This document shows positions 1 to 7,499 of a stretch of 63,828 bases of DNA, in pieces. Below the pieces are notes generated by a model. The model worked only from the letters and a program-made list of their open reading frames with translations. It made no database searches and was not told where the DNA came from. The position numbers and the translations under genes were made by a program. Every line of letters starts with the position of its first letter. The first letter of the stretch is position 1. The DNA is from Actinomycetes bacterium (GTDB lineage Bacteria > Actinomycetota > Acidimicrobiia > Acidimicrobiales > RAAP-2). Where the stretch lies: the NCBI GenBank assembly GCA_021793515.1, contig JAJYSP010000015.1, forward strand, positions 1-63,828, read 5' to 3'.

Positions 1-293
1 CGGACGCCGCCATGGGCGAGCTCTCCCGCCAGCTCCTCTACAAGGCCCGCTGGCACGGGGTCGAGGTCCGAGTGGCCGACCGATGGTTCCCCTCGTCCAA
101 AACGTGCTCGTTCTGTGGCGTGGTCAGAAACGAGCTCGACCTGTCGACGCGGACCTTTTCGTGTGGGGCCTGTGGCCTCGTCATCGACCGCGACCTCAAC
201 GCGGCGATCAATTTGGCCCGCTGGCAGCCCACGGGACCATCCGCGGTGACACTGTTGGAACCAACGCACGCTCTGCTTCTCTCTACTGCCTGA
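1..293 (+). mobile_element. tnpB: IS200/IS605-type TnpB (OrfB), C-terminal fragment
   Basis: The reading frame is open from the first bases of the window, so the 5' part lies outside. About 97 residues remain. They carry the C-terminal zinc finger (CSFCG, then CGACG) followed by the RuvC-III stretch IDRDLNAAINLAR, whose Asp is a catalytic residue of TnpB nucleases. TnpB is the RNA-guided DNA nuclease encoded by IS605/IS607-like transposons. The fragment reads straight towards the broken tldE gene, with the putative right end of the element in between. No TnpA is visible; it would lie upstream, if present. Family certain; whether the complete element is active cannot be judged. Confidence 0.9.
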
Positions 294-359
294 TCCTTCA
301 CAGATCTGCACCGCGAAGCACGCGGGAAGAGCCGATCGTCACCCGCACAACCATCACGG

Positions 360-484
360 CAACGTGATGAGGGTTCTGGGTCGGAACCGAGCGATCAGAC
401 GAAACATCGTCTGGGAACTCGGACGGTGAGCAAGCACCGCTGGGCCTTTTGGTTCAGCTGGTCAAGGCGAACCGGTGGGTCCAA
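360..484 (+). ncRNA. Possible omega RNA scaffold / right end of the TnpB element
   Basis: The 191 bases between the tnpB stop and the tldE remnant hold no gene but are structured. A nested hairpin is visible: outer stem CCGAG (387-391) with CTCGG (418-422), inner stem CAGACG (396-401) with CGTCTG (408-413). A second hairpin pairs GGTTC (451-455) with GAACC (469-473). In IS605-type elements the omega RNA overlaps the tnpB 3' end and the right end of the element, and its guide is the flanking host DNA. Position and structure fit that, but the exact boundary (about 480-488) is inferred. Confidence 0.4.
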
Positions 485-907
485 TTAGGACACACGCTGT
501 AAGCGTTCGGTCTCGACCACGAGCGCCACCTTGTCGTCGAGGGACATCGATCGAACCGACAGGTCGGTCAGTTCGAGGGACGCCGCGGCGACACCATCGG
601 GGCGAGCGAACGCGAGGAACTCGTCCTCTGACGCAACACGTACGTTATCGCGCGCCTCACTGACGGCTCGATCAATGGCGTTCTCGTCGAGCGAACCGGT
701 CCACGCGACCCCGATCCTCGCGCCAGCTGCGCCTTCACGAAGGATTCGGATCCCGACGCCGCCGGACGCGGCTCGCGCCAGGTTCTCGACGCGCCCGTCG
801 TAGACCTTGATCTCGACCTCGGTCCCCGCCGAGGCGAAGACCTCCATGGCCTCACCGTCATCGGCGCGACCGAGTACCCCCTCGACGAGTTCATTCAGGT
901 CGTTCAC
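485..907 (-). pseudogene. tldE: TldE/PmbA protease subunit, truncated by mobile element
   Basis: Only the N-terminal 140 residues remain of a protein normally about 440-460 long. The frame stops at 485-487, exactly where TnpB-element sequence begins. The remnant matches the PmbA/TldE N-terminal domain (GGVGIRIL, then a DEFLAFARPDG stretch). TldD and TldE form a heterodimeric metalloprotease acting on unfolded or modified peptides. The GTG start overlaps the tldD stop (GTGA at 904-907), the usual translational coupling. Loss of the C-terminal domain should abolish dimer function. The other half of the gene may survive beyond the element outside this window. Confidence 0.85.
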
Positions 908-2264
908 GATGCCGTACCCCCAACGGTCACCGCGCTCAGACGCAGCGTGGGCTGTCCGGTGCCAACGGGCACCTGCTGACCGTCTTTGCCACAGGTGCCC
1001 GGACCGCCCATGGCGAAGTCCCCGGCGACGGCGTCCACTCGCTGCAGGATCGCTGGTCCGTTCCCGATCAGATTGCAGTCACGCAGCGGCGTCGTGATCC
1101 GACCACCCTCGATCAAGAAGGCCGACGTCATGCCGAAAACGAAGTCGCCAGTGGCGGTGTTGACCTGTCCACCGCCCAGCTGGGCCACGTAGATCCCGTA
1201 GGGTGTCTGGGCCACGATCTCGTCGGCGTCGGAATCCCCGGCGAGCAAGAACGTGTTCGTCATCCGGACCATCGGTAGATACTGATAGCCCTGTCGGCGC
1301 CCGTTGCCGGATCGCCCGTGACCAGCTGAGCGGGCCCGCAGGTAGTCCCACATGTAGTCAGTGAGGACGCCGTTCTCGATGAGCGTCGCGCGGGTGCCAC
1401 GGTGTCCTTCGTCGTCGACCGCGACGTACCCCCACTCACCCGCCTCCGTCCCGTCATCCACCAAGGTCACCAGCGGGCTCGCGACCCGCTGACCGCGTCG
1501 GCCTCGAGACCGTGACCACACGCCTCGTGAAAGAGGATGCCGCCCGAACCGCCGGCGAGCACGACAGGCAGATCACCCGAAGGTGCGGGGCGAGCCGCCA
1601 ACTTGGTGATCGCCTGGCGAGCGGCGGCTCGGGCCGTGTCCTCGACCAGGTCGTTGGTGATCTGTTCGTAGCCGGCCGTCGTGCCGAATGGTCGATACCC
1701 CGTCTGCATGCCGCCGTCACCCTCGGCGACGCAGGCGACGGTGAACCTCGTGCGAACCTGCTCGTCGGTGGCGACGAGACCCTCGGAATTGGCGATCAGG
1801 AGTCGGCGCGTCGAGCCACCCGCGCTGACCTGCACCTGGGTCAGCGAGCCACCCTCGCTGCGGGCCACGTCGTCGGCCCGGCGCAGTTGGTCGACGGTGC
1901 GGGCCTTGTCGACGCCCACTGGCGACAGGTCGTAGTCGGTGCGGTGTCGCTCGGGCGTACCGAGCGCGACGCGACTGACGCCGCGGCCATCATGCGCGGC
2001 CGTGGCGGCGGCTTCGGCGGCCGCCAGCAATCCGGCCTCGCTGAGGTCGGCCGTGTGGGCGAAGCCCGTCGTGGTTCCGGCAATGACGCGGATGCCTGCG
2101 CCATGCTCGTGGCCCGAGGCCAGGGTCTCGACGCGACGTTGGTCCAAAACGGCGGCGCGTGACGTACGGTCCTCGACGAAGAGCTCGGCGAAGTCGCCAC
2201 CTCGACGCTGCGCTGCGTGCAGTACCCGCTCGATGACGTCGACGGCAGCCAGGTCCTCACTCAC
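904..2264 (-). pseudogene. tldD: TldD metalloprotease, frameshifted
   Basis: Two frames together make a TldD. The upstream frame (start GTG at 2264, the codon before SEDLAAVD) runs through the metal site HEACGHGLEAD and stops at 1467. The downstream frame (904 to about 1505) resumes with GQRVASPLVTLVDDGT and continues to the normal C-terminus. TldD homologues have about 16 residues between these motifs; here only 11 nt separate them, so about 37 nt are missing, which shifts the frame. The ten bases CGACGCGGTC at the junction can be read in both frames, as expected for a deletion between short repeats. An assembly error is the alternative. It is divergent from dxs and coupled to tldE. Confidence 0.8.
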
Positions 2265-2304
2265 CGCGCCAGCGTATCGGGCCGGTCGATCGGTTTTCGA
2301 GACG

Positions 2305-2316
2305 TACCGGCCGGTA
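2305..2316. promoter_or_regulatory. 12-bp palindrome in the tldD/dxs divergent promoter
   Basis: TACCGGCCGGTA is a perfect palindrome, ending 10 bp before the dxs GTG in the 62-bp gap between the two divergent genes. Its position would suit an operator. No regulator is recognised, and short GC palindromes arise by chance in such DNA. Confidence 0.25.
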
Positions 2317-2326
2317 GGCTGACTGG

Positions 2327-4252
2327 GTGATTCTTCCGTCAATCGAGAGCCCCGCCGATCTGAAGGGTCTCTCCTATGACGAGTTGTACGAGCTGAGCGG
2401 CGAGATCCGAAACTTCATTATCGAAACCGTGACCACCACGGGCGGACACTTGGGTTCGAACCTCGGTGTGGTGGAGTTGACCATCGCGCTTCACCGCGTC
2501 TTCGACTCGCCCAATGACATCCTGCTCTGGGACACCGGCCACCAGGCCTACGTGCACAAGTTGTTGACGGGCCGCCGTTACGGCTTCAAACATCTGCGTC
2601 AACGCGGCGGACTCTCGGGCTACCCGAACCGGTCCGAGAGCCCGCACGACTGGATCGAGTCGTCCCACGCATCCACGGCCCTGTCGTACGCCCATGGGCT
2701 CTCGGTAGCCATGGAACAGCGTAAGGAGCTCGCGGGCCACGGTGGTACTCGCAACGTCGTAGCGGTCGTCGGCGACGGTTCGCTGACCGGTGGGATGGCG
2801 TACGAGGCACTCAACAACCTGGGTCATTCGAATCAGCGCGTCGTCATCATCTTCAACGACAACGGTCGCAGCTACGCCCCGACGATCTCGAAGCTCTCCG
2901 AATCCCTCACCAGTCTGCGCCTCAACCGGACGTACCTAACGATGCGCGACCGCTTGCGCCGGCTCGTGCCCCACCTGCCGTGGTTCGGTAAGGCCGCCTA
3001 CCGAGGAATCGACGGCTTCACGTCGGTCGTGCGCGAGATCGTCACCCCCCACACGTTCTTCGAGAACCTCGGGGTCCGGTACGTCGGTCCCGTCGACGGA
3101 CACAACCTCGAAGCCCTAGAGGCGACGATTCGTAGCGCCGCCACCTGGGACGGTCCGATCCTCGTGCACGTGATGACCCAAAAGGGCCGCGGTTACGAGC
3201 CGGCGGTCACCGACGACCTGCGGATGCACGACTTCAAATTGCCGCCCCGGTTGAACGACGAGGAAGTGCCGCCGCAGTCCTTCACCGAGGCCTTCAGCAA
3301 CGCATTGGTGACCCTCGCGGGCGTCGACGACCGCATCGTCGCCATCACGGCCGCTATGGCCGGTCCGACCGGCCTCATGCAATTCCAGGAACGCTTCCCG
3401 CACCGGTTTTTCGACGTCGGGATCGCCGAGCAGCACGCGGTCACCGCAGCGGCCGGCATGGCCATGGGCGGGCTCAAGCCCGTGGTCGCGGTGTACTCGA
3501 CGTTCTTCAGTCGAGCATTCGACCAGGCCCACCTTGACGTCGGCTTGCTGAACCTGCCCGTCGTGTTCGTCTTCGACCGCGCCGGGATAACGGGCGACGA
3601 CGGTCCGAGTCACCACGGGCTGCTCGACATCGCCCTGTGCCTAGCCATTCCCAACGTGACGATCTTCGCGCCCTCGAGCGCCGAGGAAGTTCCCGGCATG
3701 CTCGCGACCGCCCTCTCGATGAAGACGCCCACCGCCGTGCGATTCCCCAAGACCCTGCCGCGACCATTCGACGGTGCGATTGGCGAGGGACTTAACGCAC
3801 GCGAGGTCCTGCGAGGTGACGGTTCGCTGTGCGTGCTCGCCGTAGGCAAGATGGCCCCCAACGCGTGGGCGGCGATCAGGGCCATGGGCGCGAACAAGGG
3901 CCGCGTGACCCTCTACGACGTGCGCGTCCTACCACCGGACCGCTCGATGATCGACGACGCGCTCACCCATCAGCGCATCATCACCGTCGAAGATGGGACC
4001 CGCCACGGTGGCGCTGGCACCCTGATGGTCTCGGCAATCCGTGACCGGGCCCAAGAGCTTGCCATGCCCTTTCCCACCACGAGGATCCTCGGCGTCCCGC
4101 GCGCGTTCCTCGAACACCACCGCCCCGACCTACTCCTCGAAGAACTCGGGCTCGACCCGGCCGGGCTTGCGGGTGCCTTTACGAGGATGCTCGATGACCA
4201 ACCCGAGTTCCCCCGGCACCTGCCCGAAGCGCCACACTCGACTTACCTGTAA
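2327..4252 (+). CDS. dxs: 1-deoxy-D-xylulose-5-phosphate synthase
   Basis: DXS condenses pyruvate and glyceraldehyde 3-phosphate, with thiamine diphosphate, in the first step of the MEP isoprenoid pathway. The 641 residues are full family length. Visible are GHQAYVHKLLTGR near residue 70, the ThDP/Mg motif GDGSLTGGMAYEALNN around 150, NDNGRSYAPT, the transketolase-like DVGIAEQHAVTAAAG at about 365 and DRAGITGDDGPSHHG near 420. The start is GTG, just after the divergent tldD promoter. msrB follows after 33 bp in the same direction. ThiE in this window (32770) belongs to synthesis of its cofactor. Identification is secure. Confidence 0.97.
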   Translation: MILPSIESPADLKGLSYDELYELSGEIRNFIIETVTTTGGHLGSNLGVVELTIALHRVFDSPNDILLWDTGHQAYVHKLLTGRRYGFKHLRQRGGLSGYPNRSESPHDWIESSHASTALSYAHGLSVAMEQRKELAGHGGTRNVVAVVGDGSLTGGMAYEALNNLGHSNQRVVIIFNDNGRSYAPTISKLSESLTSLRLNRTYLTMRDRLRRLVPHLPWFGKAAYRGIDGFTSVVREIVTPHTFFENLGVRYVGPVDGHNLEALEATIRSAATWDGPILVHVMTQKGRGYEPAVTDDLRMHDFKLPPRLNDEEVPPQSFTEAFSNALVTLAGVDDRIVAITAAMAGPTGLMQFQERFPHRFFDVGIAEQHAVTAAAGMAMGGLKPVVAVYSTFFSRAFDQAHLDVGLLNLPVVFVFDRAGITGDDGPSHHGLLDIALCLAIPNVTIFAPSSAEEVPGMLATALSMKTPTAVRFPKTLPRPFDGAIGEGLNAREVLRGDGSLCVLAVGKMAPNAWAAIRAMGANKGRVTLYDVRVLPPDRSMIDDALTHQRIITVEDGTRHGGAGTLMVSAIRDRAQELAMPFPTTRILGVPRAFLEHHRPDLLLEELGLDPAGLAGAFTRMLDDQPEFPRHLPEAPHSTYL

Positions 4253-4285
4253 CCGCCGCACCGGCGCCCCGGTACTCTGAGACTC

Positions 4286-4681
4286 ATGTCGTATCTCGTG
4301 AACCGTACCGACGCCGAATGGCGAGCCCTACTTGACCCCGAGCGTTTCGCGGTGTTGCGTGAAGCCGCGACCGAGCCCCCCTTCACCGGGTCGCTGCTCG
4401 ACGTCGATGACGCCGGCGTCTTCACCTGCGGGGGCTGTGGCCAGAAGCTCTTCACCTCGGACCAGAAGTTCGACTCGCACTGTGGCTGGCCGAGTTTCGA
4501 CGCGTGCGAGCCGGGAACCATCGTGGAACGGCCCGACCACTCACTGGGGCGCGTGCGCACCGAGATCATCTGCGCCGCGTGCGGCGGACACCTCGGCCAC
4601 GTCTTTAACGATGGACCAACCGCGACCGGTCTTCGCTACTGTGTCAACTCACTCGCCATCGATTTCGACGCCGCCGAGTGA
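4286..4681 (+). CDS. msrB: Peptide-methionine (R)-S-oxide reductase
   Basis: MsrB reduces methionine-R-sulfoxide in proteins using thioredoxin. The 131-residue protein has both zinc CxxC pairs (CGGC and CAAC), the core HCGWPSFD and the catalytic Cys in RYCVNS near the C-terminus, all at the usual spacing. It is a single-domain MsrB without MsrA. It starts at ATG 33 bp after dxs and ends 4 bp from the convergent ftsX stop, leaving no room for a separate terminator. Confidence 0.97.
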   Translation: MSYLVNRTDAEWRALLDPERFAVLREAATEPPFTGSLLDVDDAGVFTCGGCGQKLFTSDQKFDSHCGWPSFDACEPGTIVERPDHSLGRVRTEIICAACGGHLGHVFNDGPTATGLRYCVNSLAIDFDAAE

Positions 4682-4685
4682 CGCC

Positions 4686-5540
4686 CTAGACGTCCAAGAA
4701 CCGACGGATCGCGAGCGCCGAGCCGACCGAGCCGATCACCACGCCCACGACGAGCACCACGAGGTTCGTGCCCAAGAGCGCAGTCGTGTCCAGTTGGAAC
4801 TCGTTGTGCAACGGGTACCAGGTGTGCAGTGCCGTCACGGCGAGCACGGCGACCAGTGAGCCGAGCAACCCCTGGATAAAGCCCTCGGTGATATAGGGAA
4901 TGCGGATGAACCAGTTGGTAGCGCCGACGAGCTTCATCACCGACACTTCGCGGCGTCGGGCGAAGATCGCCATACGGATCGTGTTGAGGATCAGTACCGT
5001 CGCCGAGAGCAGGAGGACCCCGGCGAGTGCCAGGAACACGATCTGCAAAATACGGATAGCACTGTTCATTTGGCGGATCTGCTGCTCGGGTGCCGTGACG
5101 TTGTAGACGCCCGGCTCGTTCTTGAAGGTCGACATCACCACGAAGGCGTCCGACGGCACCGTCGGCACGCATCGGAACGACGAGGGCACGTCTGAGACCG
5201 ACAGCACCGACCACTCGGACTGGGGCAGGATCCGCTTGGCCTCTTGGTAGTCCTGCGCCTGGGAGTTAAAGACGCAGTCCTTCACAATGGGCAGCGTCGC
5301 GAGCTGACTCCTCACGTTGGCGAGCTCACTCGTTGAGGCGTTCGGCTGCATCCAGACGGTGACTCGCGTGCCCTGCTGCCACTGCGCGGAGGCCTGCGCG
5401 GCGCTCTGCTTGAGCAATAATGCCGCTCCCACCAAGGAAAGTGACACCGCGACGGTCAAAACCGCAGCGATGGTCATCATTCGATTGCGCCACAAGTTGG
5501 CCAGTGTCTCTTTCACCGCGTAACGAAGGTAGACGCGCAT
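4686..5540 (-). CDS. ftsX: Cell division ABC transporter permease FtsX
   Basis: FtsX is the membrane partner of FtsE and activates septal peptidoglycan hydrolases from outside. The 284-residue protein has the expected plan: short cytoplasmic N-terminus (RYAVKETLANLWRNR), TM1 at about 22-44, a large extracellular loop, then three TM segments between about 170 and 280. Its ATG shares one base with the ftsE stop (TGATG at 5538-5542), so the two are coupled. The NlpC/P60 endopeptidase at 53963, with its coiled-coil N-terminal half, is a candidate partner hydrolase, but that link is only inferred. Confidence 0.95.
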   Translation of the reverse strand: MRVYLRYAVKETLANLWRNRMMTIAAVLTVAVSLSLVGAALLLKQSAAQASAQWQQGTRVTVWMQPNASTSELANVRSQLATLPIVKDCVFNSQAQDYQEAKRILPQSEWSVLSVSDVPSSFRCVPTVPSDAFVVMSTFKNEPGVYNVTAPEQQIRQMNSAIRILQIVFLALAGVLLLSATVLILNTIRMAIFARRREVSVMKLVGATNWFIRIPYITEGFIQGLLGSLVAVLAVTALHTWYPLHNEFQLDTTALLGTNLVVLVVGVVIGSVGSALAIRRFLDV

Positions 5541-6241
5541 CAGCGGATCTCCATCGGCTCGTCGATGCCGTAGACGCCACGGACCTGGTCTCGGACCATC
5601 TCGCCGTGGTCGAGCTCGATGACGCGTCGGCGCATGCGGTCGACCAGCGCCTTGTCGTGGGTCGCCATCACCACCGTCGTCCCAGTCCGGTTGATGCGTT
5701 CGAGCAACGCCATGATGGATTCGGAGTTCGTGGGGTCGAGGTTGCCCGTCGGCTCGTCGGCGAGCAGGATCAAAGGCCGGTTGAAGAAGGCCCGCGCCAC
5801 CGCCACGCGCTGCTGCTCACCGCCCGAGAGTTCGTTCGGCAGGTTCTTCGCCTTGTCCGAGAGACCCACGAGCTCGAGGATCTGGGGCACCTGGGACTCG
5901 ATGGTCGAGCGCGGCCGCCCTATCACCTCGAGGGCGAAGGCGACATTCTCGAAGACCGACTTGTTGGGCAGCAGCCGGAAGTCCTGGAAGACGCAGCCGA
6001 TGTTGCGCCGCAGGTACGGCACCCGCCACTTGGACAGTTCACTGATGTCGCGACCCGCCTCGAGGATGCGCCCTCGATCGGGCAACTCCTCGCGCAGCAG
6101 CAGGCGAAGGAACGTCGTCTTGCCGGAACCCGACGCGCCGACGAGAAAGACGAATTCGCCTTTCGCGATGTCGAGCGAGATGTCCTTCAGCGCGGGCGTC
6201 CCGTTCTTGTACGTCTTCGACACGTTCTCGAAACGAATCAC
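5540..6241 (-). CDS. ftsE: Cell division ATP-binding protein FtsE
   Basis: FtsE is the ATPase of the FtsEX complex at the division site. The 233 residues show Walker [10 protein letters not shown] (about 36-44), the signature [14 protein letters not shown], Walker [14 protein letters not shown], and the H-loop in MATHDKAL. It starts at ATG and overlaps ftsX by one base. The 112-bp gap to prfB suggests an independent promoter, though ftsEX downstream of prfB is a common actinobacterial order. Confidence 0.97.
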   Translation of the reverse strand: MIRFENVSKTYKNGTPALKDISLDIAKGEFVFLVGASGSGKTTFLRLLLREELPDRGRILEAGRDISELSKWRVPYLRRNIGCVFQDFRLLPNKSVFENVAFALEVIGRPRSTIESQVPQILELVGLSDKAKNLPNELSGGEQQRVAVARAFFNRPLILLADEPTGNLDPTNSESIMALLERINRTGTTVVMATHDKALVDRMRRRVIELDHGEMVRDQVRGVYGIDEPMEIR

Positions 6242-6353
6242 GGCAATGCCCCTTCGGGTTCACTTGGTCGGTGGTAGAACACCCAGAATCTCCTTGCGCA
6301 TTCTAGTTTGAGACCGGCGCTGGGACGTCATCGGCCGGCACGGGCCGGCACAA

Positions 6354-7499
6354 TCAGTTCCCTGTACGTTGCCGGCGCAGCTCGGCCTCCATGAAGGCGT
6401 CGATGTCCCCGTCGAGAACCGCGTCCACGTTCCCGGTCTCGACGTCGGTGCGGTGGTCCTTCACCAACTGGTACGGCGCTTGGACGTAACTACGGATTTG
6501 GGATCCCCAGGCGTTATCCGACCGGTCCCCCGTCAGCGCGTCCATCTCGGCGCGTCGCTGGACGCGAGCCCGTTCGGCGAGTTTGGCGGTCAGGATCTGC
6601 AGGGCGCGCGCTCGGTTCTGGTGTTGGCTGCGCTCGTTCTGGCAACTCACGACGATCCCCGAGGGCAGGTGCGTGATCCGAATGGCCGAGTCAGTCTTGT
6701 TGACGTGCTGACCACCGGCCCCCGATGATCGATAAGTATCGATGCGAAGGTCCTTCTCGTCGATGTCAACCTCGTGAGCGTCATCGTCGAGCAGCGGCGT
6801 GACCTCGAGGCTGGCGAAGCTGGTCTGGCGTCGCGCCTGGGAGTCGAAGGGGCTGATCCGCACGAGCCGGTGCACGCCGCGCTCCGCGGAGAGCCACCCG
6901 TAGGCGAAGGGGCCCTTCACGATGAAGGTGGCCGACAGCAGGCCCGCCTCTTGTCCCTCGGTGACCTCGTCCACCTCGACGCCGAACCCGCGACGCTCGG
7001 CCCAGCGCGAGTACATACGCAACAACATCTCGGTCCAGTCCTGGGCGTCGGTGCCGCCGGCCCCCGCGTGAAGCTCGGCGATGGCGTCGTTCTCGTCGTA
7101 GGGGCCCGAGAGCAGGCTCTGGGTTTCCAGTGCCGTCAGCGCGGCGTCCACCGCGGCCACGTTGGCTCGCAGCTCATCGAGCAATGTCCAGTCCACGTCG
7201 CCCGAACCCAATGACTCAGCGGAGAAATCGATCAGGACCGCGCAGTCGTCCAGTGAGCGTCGGAGCTGATCGAAAGCCTCGAGTTCGCTGGTCAGGCGAC
7301 CCAACTCCGTCGTCACCGCGCGCGCGTGGTCCTGGTCGTTCCACAGGTCGGGCGATGAAGCCTCGTCGTTGAGTATCGCGTGGCGCGCCCGATGTTCGTC
7401 GATGCTCAGGTACTCGCGGGCCGAACCCCACCGCTCTTCGAGCACGCCGAGCGACGCCTGCGCTTCTCGCAGCGCGTTCTCCGCTTTAGGGTCGGCCAT
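6354..7499 (-). CDS. prfB: Peptide chain release factor 2
   Basis: RF2 terminates translation at UGA/UAA. It has the stop-codon tripeptide motif SPF (in RISPFDSQ) and the GGQ motif (SSGAGGQHVNKTDSA) that triggers peptidyl-tRNA hydrolysis. The start chosen is the ATG at 7499 (MADPKAEN), giving 381 residues; it overlaps the secA stop by 14 nt in another frame. An in-frame extension upstream lies within secA and is not used. There is no in-frame UGA or slippery site near codon 25, so the autoregulatory +1 frameshift found in many bacteria is absent. Confidence 0.96.
   Translation of the reverse strand: MADPKAENALREAQASLGVLEERWGSAREYLSIDEHRARHAILNDEASSPDLWNDQDHARAVTTELGRLTSELEAFDQLRRSLDDCAVLIDFSAESLGSGDVDWTLLDELRANVAAVDAALTALETQSLLSGPYDENDAIAELHAGAGGTDAQDWTEMLLRMYSRWAERRGFGVEVDEVTEGQEAGLLSATFIVKGPFAYGWLSAERGVHRLVRISPFDSQARRQTSFASLEVTPLLDDDAHEVDIDEKDLRIDTYRSSGAGGQHVNKTDSAIRITHLPSGIVVSCQNERSQHQNRARALQILTAKLAERARVQRRAEMDALTGDRSDNAWGSQIRSYVQAPYQLVKDHRTDVETGNVDAVLDGDIDAFMEAELRRQRTGN

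Noticed and set aside
6354-7499. Programmed +1 frameshift in prfB
   Set aside because: The frame is open from ATG 7499 to the end; there is no in-frame TGA or CTT-TGA site near codon 25.
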